Shown in pieces: positions 1 to 7,049 of a stretch of 19,851 nucleotides of DNA. The DNA lies in NCBI GenBank assembly GCA_002364535.1, contig DEYL01000025.1, forward strand, positions 1 to 19,851, written 5' to 3'. The first letter of the stretch is position 1. Each line of letters begins with the position of its first letter. The notes under the pieces were generated by a model. The model saw nothing but the letters and a program-made list of their open reading frames with translations, was not told where the DNA came from and made no database searches. Source of the DNA: Flavobacteriaceae bacterium UBA3159 (GTDB taxonomy: Bacteria; Bacteroidota; Bacteroidia; Flavobacteriales; Flavobacteriaceae). Position numbers and translations under genes: made by a program.

Positions 1-66
1 AAACAAAGTTTAATTAACTCTAAGGGTGTCTTGCGTTAAGCTTGATACCTTTTGTGTAAAATATAA

Positions 67-139
67 ACGGGTTTAGCTCAGTTGGTAGAGCACTGGTCTC
101 CAAAACCAGGTGTCGGGAGTTCGAGCCTCTCAACCCGTG
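67..139 (+). tRNA. tRNA-Trp (anticodon CCA)
   Basis: The 73-nt cloverleaf has a 7-bp acceptor stem (ACGGGTT with AACCCGT), a D-arm containing AGCTCAGTTGGTAGAGC, a 5-bp anticodon stem CTGGT/ACCAG enclosing the loop CTCCAAA, and a T-arm with GTTCGAGCC. The anticodon CCA lies at 100-102, so it reads UGG (Trp). The discriminator base is G139. It is followed by CA, so the 3' CCA end is not encoded and must be added enzymatically. It sits 16 nt before secE and is probably cotranscribed with it. In this phylum this position normally lies between tuf and secE. Confidence 0.97.
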
Positions 140-155
140 CAAAATAGAGAAGAGT

Positions 156-353
156 ATGTCAGCTGTTATCGACTACATAAAAGATTCGTTCGAGGAACTG
201 AGAAACAATGTATCTTGGACACCCCGTGCTGAGCTTCAAAGACTGGTCGTTATTGTTTTGGTGTTTTCCGTGATTTTTTCACTTGCCATTTGGGGAGCTG
301 ATACTGTTCTTTCTGAAGTAGTAGGATTCTATTTTCAATTAATTAACGGATAA
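156..353 (+). CDS. secE: Preprotein translocase subunit SecE
   Basis: SecE is the small membrane subunit of the SecYEG channel and clamps SecY in the inner membrane. The 65-aa product has the single-TM form of the family: an amphipathic N-terminal helix (about residues 4-18, FEELRNNV), the conserved W-x-P turn (W21, P23) before AELQR, and one hydrophobic segment at about residues 30-48. This is the usual short length, without the two extra N-terminal helices of the E. coli protein. The ATG at 156 is the first in frame after the tRNA. The stop is followed 2 nt later by the nusG start, so translation is probably coupled. The identification rests on length, topology and the position before nusG. 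Confidence 0.95.
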   Translation: MSAVIDYIKDSFEELRNNVSWTPRAELQRLVVIVLVFSVIFSLAIWGADTVLSEVVGFYFQLING

Positions 354-355
354 TT

Positions 356-907
356 ATGGCAGAAGTCGCTACAAAAAATTGGTATGTAATCAGGGCGGTA
401 AGTGGTCAAGAAGCTAAGATCAAAGACTATATCATGAGCGAAATTAGCCGTTTGGGCTATGCCGATCAGGTAGAGGACATTTTGGTTCCTATGGAAAAAG
501 TAGTTCAAATCCGAAACGGAAAAAAGATCAATAAAGAAAAAGTATACTTCCCCGGTTATATCATGATTAAAGCCAATTTGACCGGAGAGATTCCCCACAT
601 CATAAAATCTGTAACCAATGTCATCGGATTCTTGGGAGAGACCAAAGGAGGAGATCCTGTCCCACTGAGAATTGCTGAAGTCAATAGGATGTTGGGTAAG
701 GTAGACGAGTTGACCATGACCACAGAACACATCGCCATTCCTTTCACAAGAGGAGAGAATGTTAAGGTTATCGACGGTCCCTTCAACGGTTTCAACGGAA
801 CCATTGAGAAGGTTAACGAGGAAAAGAGAAAACTAGAGGTAATGGTTAAGATTTTCGGCCGAAAGACCCCTCTGGAATTGAGTTATATGCAAGTAGAAAA
901 ATTATAA
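356..907 (+). CDS. nusG: Transcription termination/antitermination factor NusG
   Basis: NusG binds the beta' clamp helices of elongating RNA polymerase, alters pausing, and links polymerase to Rho or to the ribosome. The 183-aa product has the N-terminal NGN domain, opening with NWYVIRAVSGQE (residues 8-19) and containing FPGYIMIKANL and SVTNVIGFLG. A C-terminal KOW domain follows at about residues 130-183, with GPFNGFNGTIEKV and ending in MQVEKL. Length is normal for the family. It starts 2 nt after the secE stop. A 63-nt spacer with pairing potential separates it from rplK. Confidence 0.97.
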   Translation: MAEVATKNWYVIRAVSGQEAKIKDYIMSEISRLGYADQVEDILVPMEKVVQIRNGKKINKEKVYFPGYIMIKANLTGEIPHIIKSVTNVIGFLGETKGGDPVPLRIAEVNRMLGKVDELTMTTEHIAIPFTRGENVKVIDGPFNGFNGTIEKVNEEKRKLEVMVKIFGRKTPLELSYMQVEKL

Positions 908-921
908 ATGTTACTGATACC

Positions 922-955
922 AGAAGTTTTAGCTTCCACTTGAAACTTCTAAAAC
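922..955 (+). promoter_or_regulatory. Overlapping alternative stems in nusG-rplK spacer
   Basis: Two exact inverted repeats share bases here. AGAAGTTT (922-929) pairs with AAACTTCT (943-950), leaving a 13-nt loop. GTTTTAG (926-932) pairs with CTAAAAC (949-955). Because they overlap they cannot form together. There is no T-run, so this is not a standard terminator. It lies 15-49 nt before the rplK start. In other bacteria L1 represses the L11-L1 mRNA by binding near the rplK start; whether this structure serves that purpose is inference. Confidence 0.4.
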
Positions 956-970
956 GTTAATTATTAAATA

Positions 971-1414
971 ATGGCAAAAGAAATAGATAAAGTTCTTAAA
1001 CTTCAAGTTCGGGGAGGCGCTGCGAATCCATCGCCACCGGTTGGACCCGCGCTTGGTGCCGCAGGAGTCAATATCATGGAGTTTTGTAAGCAATTCAATG
1101 CTCGAACCCAGGATAAACCCGGAAAAGTATTACCGGTTGTGATTTCTGTATACAAAGACAAATCGTTTGAATTTGTAATTAAGACACCTCCGGCGGCCGT
1201 TCAATTGATGGAAGCAGTCAAAGCTAAAAAGGGTTCCGGCGAGCCCAATAGAACCAAAGTAGCCTCGGTTACTTGGAATCAAATCAGAACCATTGCTGAG
1301 GATAAAATGCAGGATTTAAATGCATTTACCGTAGAATCAGCTATGAAAATGGTAGCCGGTACCGCCCGTTCGATGGGATTCACTGTCAAAGGAGAATTCC
1401 CTTCTAACTCCTAA
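971..1414 (+). CDS. rplK: 50S ribosomal protein L11
   Basis: L11 binds the GTPase-associated centre of 23S rRNA together with L10-L12 and is needed for stringent-factor activation. The 147-aa product has the N-terminal domain with the proline-rich signature PSPPVGPALGAAGVNIMEFC (residues 20-39); its prolines are where thiostrepton-resistance changes occur in other species, and they are unaltered here. The C-terminal RNA-binding domain includes SMGFTVKG near the end. A few extra C-terminal residues (EFPSNS) make it slightly longer than the 141-142 aa common elsewhere. The start is the ATG preceded by an A/T-rich stretch. rplA follows 10 nt after the stop. Confidence 0.98.
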   Translation: MAKEIDKVLKLQVRGGAANPSPPVGPALGAAGVNIMEFCKQFNARTQDKPGKVLPVVISVYKDKSFEFVIKTPPAAVQLMEAVKAKKGSGEPNRTKVASVTWNQIRTIAEDKMQDLNAFTVESAMKMVAGTARSMGFTVKGEFPSNS

Positions 1415-1424
1415 ATAATTAGTT

Positions 1425-2114
1425 ATGACAAGATTATCAAAAAAACAAAAAGAAGCCAGATCCAAAGTGGACACTAAGTCCTTGTACACTGTTGCAGACG
1501 CTTCTTCTTTGGTCAAAGATGTGACCACCACAAAATTCGATGCGTCAATAGACTTGGCCATTCGTTTGGGTGTAGACCCCAAAAAGGCCAATCAAATGGT
1601 CAGAGGTGTGGTTACACTTCCTCACGGGACGGGTAAAACCCTCAGGGTTTTGGCCTTGGTTACTCCCGACAAAGAAGCAGAAGCAAAGGAGGCAGGTGCC
1701 GACTACATAGGCTTGGATGAGTACCTTCAGAAAATTAAAGATGGCTGGACAGATGTAGATGTAATTGTTACCATGCCCAGTGTGATGGGTAAATTGGGTC
1801 CCTTGGGACGTGTTTTAGGTCCCAGAGGTTTAATGCCCAATCCCAAAACCGGGACGGTAACCATGGATATTAAAAAAGCAGTTTCTGATGTTAAAGGAGG
1901 AAAAATTGATTTTAAAGTGGATAAAAATGGGATCGTTCACGCTTCCATTGGAAAAGTCTCTTTCGAACCCAAAAACATCGAAGAGAATGCCAATGAATTG
2001 CTAAAGACCATTGACAAGTTGAAACCCACTACCATCAAAGGAACTTATATCAAAAGCATTTCTATGTCCAGTACCATGGGTCCGGGAATTGGCATTGAAA
2101 CCAAAATGGCTTAG
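1425..2114 (+). CDS. rplA: 50S ribosomal protein L1
   Basis: L1 forms the mobile L1 stalk of the large subunit, which acts in release of deacylated tRNA at the E site. In several bacteria it also represses translation of its own rplK-rplA mRNA. The 229-aa product has normal length and carries the L1 signature region GPLGRVLGPRGLMPNPKTGT in the middle, with the N-terminal RNA-binding segment ATKFDASIDLAIRLGVDPKK-like (about residues 35-54, read here as TTKFDAS then IDLAIRLG). It lies between rplK (10 nt upstream) and rplJ (16 nt downstream), the standard L11-L1-L10-L12 order. Confidence 0.98.
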   Translation: MTRLSKKQKEARSKVDTKSLYTVADASSLVKDVTTTKFDASIDLAIRLGVDPKKANQMVRGVVTLPHGTGKTLRVLALVTPDKEAEAKEAGADYIGLDEYLQKIKDGWTDVDVIVTMPSVMGKLGPLGRVLGPRGLMPNPKTGTVTMDIKKAVSDVKGGKIDFKVDKNGIVHASIGKVSFEPKNIEENANELLKTIDKLKPTTIKGTYIKSISMSSTMGPGIGIETKMA

Positions 2115-2130
2115 CCTTTAAATTTAAGGA

Positions 2131-2646
2131 ATGACAAAAGAGCAAAAAGCACAAGAAATCCAAGATTTAACCGAAAAATTGTCCTCGGTAAAAAATCTTT
2201 ATTTGACCGATATTGCCGGTCTCGATGCAGTTCAAACGACAGCATTGCGCAGGGCATGTTTCAAGGCAAACATCAAATTGTCTGTTATCAAGAACACCCT
2301 ATTGGCCAAAGCCATGGAGTCCTCTGACAAAGACTTTGGAGATTTGCGAGAAGTTTTGAAAGGCAATACCTCTTTGATGTTTTCTGAGGTGGGTAATACC
2401 CCGGCTAAATTGATCAAAACTTTTCGTAAAAAATCCGAAAAACCTTTATTGAAAGGGGCCTATATTGAAGAGGCCATTTACATAGGCGACGACCAAATTG
2501 ACGTATTGGAATCCATTAAGTCAAAAGAGGAGTTGATTGGAGAAGTGATTACAATACTTCAATCTCCCTCCAAAAATGTTATTTCAGCTCTTCAATCAGG
2601 TGGATCGAATATTTCAGGAATCCTAAAAACATTATCCGAGCGTTAA
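2131..2646 (+). CDS. rplJ: 50S ribosomal protein L10
   Basis: L10 anchors L7/L12 dimers to the ribosomal stalk base. The 171-aa product has the L10 pattern: an N-terminal KxxxVxxL-type helix with SSVKNLYLTDIAGLDAVQ, the RNA-binding section RRACFKANIKLSVIKNTLLA, and a C-terminal helical tail (about residues 135-171) that binds L12 dimers. Length is typical. It starts 16 nt after rplA, so there is no room for the long L10-binding leader that precedes rplJ in E. coli. Autoregulation, if present, must act elsewhere. Confidence 0.97.
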   Translation: MTKEQKAQEIQDLTEKLSSVKNLYLTDIAGLDAVQTTALRRACFKANIKLSVIKNTLLAKAMESSDKDFGDLREVLKGNTSLMFSEVGNTPAKLIKTFRKKSEKPLLKGAYIEEAIYIGDDQIDVLESIKSKEELIGEVITILQSPSKNVISALQSGGSNISGILKTLSER

Positions 2647-2711
2647 TAGTTCAAATGAATAAACAAAAAAAATACAAATATTTTTAAAACAAGAAAATTC
2701 AAATAGAAAAA
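2647..2711 (+). promoter_or_regulatory. A-rich leader before rplL
   Basis: This 65-nt spacer is almost entirely A and T with long A-runs (for example AAACAAAAAAAATACAAA at 2660-2677) and no Shine-Dalgarno motif. In Bacteroidota, which rarely use Shine-Dalgarno pairing, A-rich unstructured sequence before the start codon is associated with efficient initiation. L7/L12 is needed in several copies per ribosome, so a translation-enhancing role is a reasonable inference. Confidence 0.4.
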
Positions 2712-3092
2712 ATGGCAGATTTAAAAGAATTCGCAGAACAACTGGTTAATTTGACGGTAAAAGAAGTCAACGAATTGGCCAATATTTTAAAAGATGAGTA
2801 CGGAATTGAGCCTGCTGCTGCTGCTGTAGCTGTTGCCGGTGGCGCTGCTGCTGGTGGTGGAGAAGCCGCTGCAGACGAAAAATCAGAATTCGATGTAGTA
2901 CTAACTGCTGCTGGTGGTTCAAAACTTGCAGTTGTTAAATTGGTAAAAGAATTGACCGGTCTTGGTTTGAAAGAAGCCAAAGAATTGGTAGATAATGTTC
3001 CAAGCAACGTTAAGGAAGCAGTTTCAAAAGACGAAGCTGAAGGACTTAAAAAGTCGCTTGAAGAAGCAGGAGCTGAGGTCGAACTGAAATAG
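2712..3092 (+). CDS. rplL: 50S ribosomal protein L7/L12
   Basis: L7/L12 is the multicopy stalk protein that recruits translational GTPases. The 126-aa product has the N-terminal dimerisation/L10-binding helices (residues 1-33), a flexible Ala/Gly-rich hinge (about 35-55), and the conserved C-terminal domain with FDVVL, KLAVVKLVKELTGLGLKEAK and ending in GAEVELK. Length and architecture are normal. It is preceded by an A-rich leader and followed by a terminator-like hairpin before rpoB. Confidence 0.98.
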   Translation: MADLKEFAEQLVNLTVKEVNELANILKDEYGIEPAAAAVAVAGGAAAGGGEAAADEKSEFDVVLTAAGGSKLAVVKLVKELTGLGLKEAKELVDNVPSNVKEAVSKDEAEGLKKSLEEAGAEVELK

Positions 3093-3113
3093 TTCTTATC
3101 TCACAACAAACAA

Positions 3114-3156
3114 GGTTTGGGCTTTTGGATGACCTCCATAGGCCTAAACCCTTTTT
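3114..3156 (+). terminator. Terminator/attenuator between rplL and rpoB
   Basis: GGTTTGGGC (3114-3122) pairs with GCCTAAACC (3142-3150) over 9 bp with one G-U wobble, followed by C and five T (3152-3156). This is an intrinsic-terminator shape inside an operon. E. coli has a partial terminator at the same junction that lowers rpoBC transcription relative to ribosomal proteins; the same role here is inferred from position and shape. Confidence 0.65.
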
Positions 3157-3163
3157 GTGTTTC

Positions 3164-3183
3164 ATAACGCCCCCTAGGGTTAT
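3164..3183 (+). promoter_or_regulatory. Second small hairpin before rpoB
   Basis: ATAAC (3164-3168) pairs with GTTAT (3179-3183), and two further C-G pairs can form inside with a bulged G3169. No T-run follows. It sits 8 nt after the T-run of the preceding terminator-like hairpin and 35 nt before the rpoB start. A role in mRNA processing or rpoB initiation is possible, but chance is not excluded. Confidence 0.25.
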
Positions 3184-3218
3184 AGACCCAATTGTTGGAT
3201 ACTAATAAACTAATCTAG

Positions 3219-6200
3219 ATGCCGAATACACAATCCACTCGAGTCAATTTTGCTGCCGCAAAGGACTCACCCAATTACCCAGATTTCCTTGATATTCAAA
3301 TCAAATCTTTCCAAGATTTTTTCCAGCTGGAAACCAAATCTGACGAAAGGATCGAAGAAGGTCTTTTTAATACCTTTAAAGAAAACTTTCCGATCACGGA
3401 TACTCGAAATCAGTTTGTACTTGAGTTTATCGACTATTTCGTTGATCCACCTCGTTATTCCATTCAAGAATGTATCGAAAGGGGCTTGACTTATTCTGTC
3501 CCCCTCAAAGCAAGACTAAAATTGTTTTGTACCGATCCAGAGCACGAGGACTTCGAAACCATCGTCCAAGATGTATTTTTAGGTACAATACCTTATATGA
3601 CCCCCAGTGGTACTTTTGTAATCAACGGGGCAGAGCGTATTGTAGTATCTCAATTGCACCGTTCTCCCGGTGTCTTTTTTGGACAATCTTTCCATGCTAA
3701 TGGAACCAAACTTTACTCGGCAAGAGTCATTCCTTTCAAAGGTTCATGGATTGAATTTGCCACTGACATCAACAGTGTCATGTATGCATATATTGACAGA
3801 AAGAAAAAATTACCTGTAACCACACTCTTCAGAGCGATTGGTTATGAAAGTGATAAAGATATTTTAGAAATATTTGATCTGGCAGAAGAGGTAAAAGTTT
3901 CCAAAACCGGATTGAAGAAAGTACTTGACCGCAAACTCGCTGCACGTGTTTTAAAAACATGGCATGAGGATTTTGTGGATGAAGACACGGGAGAGGTGAT
4001 TTCCATCGAACGAAACGAAATCATTATCGATCGTGATACTCTCTTGGAAAAAGAGCACATTGAAATGATCCTTGAAGCAGATGTAAAAACCATACTCTTG
4101 CACAAGGAAGATGCCCATATGGCCGACTATGCCATCATTCACAATACCCTTCAAAAAGATCCTACCAACTCTGAAAAAGAAGCTGTAGAGCACATCTACC
4201 GACAATTGAGGAATGCTGAGCCACCTGATGAGGATACCGCTCGTGGAATCATTGACAAACTCTTCTTTTCTGATCAGCGATACAATCTAGGAGAAGTTGG
4301 ACGTTACCGAATGAACAAAAAACTTAACCTTGAAGTTGAGATGGACAAGCAGGTTTTGACCAAAGTAGATATCATTACCATTGTCAAGTATTTGATCGAG
4401 TTGATCAACTCTAAAGCAGAGATCGATGATATTGATCACCTTTCCAACAGAAGGGTAAGAACTGTTGGAGAACAACTTTCATCTCAGTTTGGTGTTGGAT
4501 TGGCCAGAATGGCCAGAACCATTCGCGAGCGAATGAACGTTAGAGACAACGAGGTGTTTACACCTATTGACCTGATCAATGCCAAAACGCTTTCTTCGGT
4601 GATCAATACTTTTTTTGGAACCAACCAGTTGTCGCAGTTTATGGATCAAACCAATCCATTGGCTGAGATTACCCACAAAAGAAGATTATCAGCATTGGGT
4701 CCCGGTGGTCTCTCAAGAGAGCGCGCAGGATTTGAGGTGCGTGATGTCCACTATACCCATTACGGCAGACTTTGTCCTATCGAAACTCCGGAAGGGCCAA
4801 ACATTGGATTGATCTCTTCTTTGGGGGTCTATGCCAAAGTAAACAACCTTGGATTTATAGAAACCCCTTACCGCACGGTGAATGACGGAAAAATTGATTT
4901 GGACAATACAATTTACCTCAGTGCAGAGGAAGAAGAAAACCAATTGATTGCGCAAGCCAATATTCCATATGATAAAAGTGGAAAAATTACTTCTGAAAAA
5001 GTAATTGCTCGGGATCAAGCTGACTTTCCTGTGGTAACCCCCGACGAAATCAACTATACGGATGTGGCTCCCAACCAAATTGCCTCTATCTCAGCCTCTT
5101 TGATTCCTTTCTTGGAGCACGATGACGCCAACAGGGCTTTAATGGGATCTAACATGATGCGTCAGGCAGTTCCTCTTTTACGTCCGGAGTCTCCCATTGT
5201 TGGAACCGGATTGGAAAGGCAAGTTGCTTCTGACTCAAGGGTGTTGATCAATGCAGAAGGAGATGGAGTGGTAGAGTATGTTGATGCCAATAAGGTAACT
5301 ATCAAATACGATATGACAGAGGATCAAAAATTGGTGACCTTTGATGGTGACACCAAGACCTATGACCTGATCAAATTCAGAAAAACCAACCAAGGAACCT
5401 GTATTAACCTAAAACCCATCGTTAAAAAAGGGGATCGAGTAGCAAAAGGTCAGGTACTTTCCGAAGGTTATGCTACTCAAAATGGGGAATTGGCCCTTGG
5501 AAGAAATATGAAAGTGGCTTTTATGCCTTGGAAAGGATATAACTTTGAGGATGCCATCGTGATCTCTGAACGGGTCGTTAGACAAGATATATTTACTTCC
5601 ATTCACATAGACGAATATTCTATCGATGTAAGAGATACCAAACTCGGAACGGAAGAATTGACCGACGATATTCCTAATATCAGTGAAGAAGCTACCAAGG
5701 ATCTGGACGAAAACGGTATGATCCGTATAGGTGCAGAGGTTAACCCCGGTGATATTTTGATCGGAAAAATAACTCCCAAAGGGGAGTCCGATCCTTCTCC
5801 TGAAGAAAAGCTTTTGCGAGCCATCTTTGGAGACAAGGCCGGAGATGTTAAAGACGCTTCTCTCAAAGCACCCCCGTCCCTTAGAGGGGTAGTTATCGAT
5901 AAAAAATTATTTACCCGTTCGGTCAAGGACAAAAGAAAGAGAAATCAAGACAAGCAAGAACTTGAATTATTAGACGAGAAATTTGAAGTCAAATTTGAAG
6001 AGTTAAAGGGGGTTTTGATTGAAAAGCTGTTTAATATTGTCAACGGTAAGACTTGTCAAGGGGTGCAAAACGACCTGGGGGAGGAAATCCTACCTAAAGG
6101 AAAAAAATACACCCTTAAAATGCTGACTGCGGTTGAAGACTATACTCACCTGACCAAAGGAACATGGACCACTACAGATGTGACCAACAAATTGATTGCG

Positions 6201-7028
6201 GATTTGATCCACAACTATAAGATCAAAGAAAATGATCTTCAAGGTTCGCTCAGAAGAGAAAAATTTACCATCAGTGTTGGGGATGAACTTCCTGCCGGAG
6301 TCAAAAAACTGGCCAAGGTATACATCGCTAAAAAGCGTAAACTCAAGGTTGGAGATAAAATGGCAGGACGTCACGGTAATAAAGGTATTGTTGCCCGAAT
6401 TGTCCGAGAGGAGGAAATGCCTTTCCTCGAAGACGGTACTCCGGTAGACATCGTATTGAATCCATTAGGGGTCCCCTCACGGATGAACATCGGTCAGATA
6501 TACGAAACCGTTCTTGGATGGGCCGGATTGGATTTGGGGCAAAAATATGCCACGCCAATTTTTGACGGAGCCACCATTGACGAAATCAATGAGTTGACCG
6601 ATAGTGCCGGAATTCCCCGCTTTGGTCACACTTATCTATACGACGGTGGTACAGGAGAACGTTTCGATCAACCTGCAACTGTGGGCGTGATCTACATGTT
6701 GAAACTCGGACATATGGTTGATGACAAAATGCACTCAAGATCCATTGGACCTTACTCTTTGATCACCCAACAACCTTTGGGAGGTAAAGCTCAGTTTGGA
6801 GGTCAGCGATTTGGTGAAATGGAAGTGTGGGCTCTGGAAGCCTATGGTGCTTCCAGTACGTTGCAAGAGATATTAACCGTTAAGTCAGACGATGTCATTG
6901 GTCGTGCCAAAACCTATGAATCCATCGTGAAAGGGGAAACCCTTCCAGAAGCCGGATTACCGGAATCTTTCAACGTATTGATGCACGAGCTGAAAGGATT
7001 AGGATTAGACATCAGATTAGAAGAATAA
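3219..7028 (+). CDS. rpoB: DNA-directed RNA polymerase subunit beta
   Basis: This is the beta subunit of core RNA polymerase, forming one pincer of the active-site cleft. The 1269-aa length is normal for Bacteroidota and shorter than the 1342 aa of E. coli. The rifampicin region is clear: QLSQFMDQTNP starts at residue 470, with Q473, D476, H486, R489 and S491 matching E. coli Q513, D516, H526, R529 and S531, all in the sensitive state. Further conserved blocks are CPIETPEGPNIGLI, MPWKGYNFEDAIVISE and GDKMAGRHGNKG (from residue 1045). The C-terminal region includes GGKAQFGGQRFGEMEVWALE, which meets beta'. rpoC begins 21 nt downstream. Confidence 0.99.
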   Translation: MPNTQSTRVNFAAAKDSPNYPDFLDIQIKSFQDFFQLETKSDERIEEGLFNTFKENFPITDTRNQFVLEFIDYFVDPPRYSIQECIERGLTYSVPLKARLKLFCTDPEHEDFETIVQDVFLGTIPYMTPSGTFVINGAERIVVSQLHRSPGVFFGQSFHANGTKLYSARVIPFKGSWIEFATDINSVMYAYIDRKKKLPVTTLFRAIGYESDKDILEIFDLAEEVKVSKTGLKKVLDRKLAARVLKTWHEDFVDEDTGEVISIERNEIIIDRDTLLEKEHIEMILEADVKTILLHKEDAHMADYAIIHNTLQKDPTNSEKEAVEHIYRQLRNAEPPDEDTARGIIDKLFFSDQRYNLGEVGRYRMNKKLNLEVEMDKQVLTKVDIITIVKYLIELINSKAEIDDIDHLSNRRVRTVGEQLSSQFGVGLARMARTIRERMNVRDNEVFTPIDLINAKTLSSVINTFFGTNQLSQFMDQTNPLAEITHKRRLSALGPGGLSRERAGFEVRDVHYTHYGRLCPIETPEGPNIGLISSLGVYAKVNNLGFIETPYRTVNDGKIDLDNTIYLSAEEEENQLIAQANIPYDKSGKITSEKVIARDQADFPVVTPDEINYTDVAPNQIASISASLIPFLEHDDANRALMGSNMMRQAVPLLRPESPIVGTGLERQVASDSRVLINAEGDGVVEYVDANKVTIKYDMTEDQKLVTFDGDTKTYDLIKFRKTNQGTCINLKPIVKKGDRVAKGQVLSEGYATQNGELALGRNMKVAFMPWKGYNFEDAIVISERVVRQDIFTSIHIDEYSIDVRDTKLGTEELTDDIPNISEEATKDLDENGMIRIGAEVNPGDILIGKITPKGESDPSPEEKLLRAIFGDKAGDVKDASLKAPPSLRGVVIDKKLFTRSVKDKRKRNQDKQELELLDEKFEVKFEELKGVLIEKLFNIVNGKTCQGVQNDLGEEILPKGKKYTLKMLTAVEDYTHLTKGTWTTTDVTNKLIADLIHNYKIKENDLQGSLRREKFTISVGDELPAGVKKLAKVYIAKKRKLKVGDKMAGRHGNKGIVARIVREEEMPFLEDGTPVDIVLNPLGVPSRMNIGQIYETVLGWAGLDLGQKYATPIFDGATIDEINELTDSAGIPRFGHTYLYDGGTGERFDQPATVGVIYMLKLGHMVDDKMHSRSIGPYSLITQQPLGGKAQFGGQRFGEMEVWALEAYGASSTLQEILTVKSDDVIGRAKTYESIVKGETLPEAGLPESFNVLMHELKGLGLDIRLEE

Positions 7029-7049
7029 TTAAAACATTGCAGTTGAGTT

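Noticed and set aside
22..54. Possible hairpin AAGGGTGTC with GATACCTT, and a TACCTTTTG promoter-like string, before tRNA-Trp
   Set aside because: The stem needs a bulge and a wobble with a 13-nt loop, the octamer is off consensus by one base, and its TTG is only 12 nt upstream. The likely upstream gene (tuf) is outside the window, so neither reading can be tested.
4626..4700. Possible rifampicin-resistance change in RpoB
   Set aside because: All main resistance positions (Q473, D476, H486, R489, S491) carry the sensitive residues.
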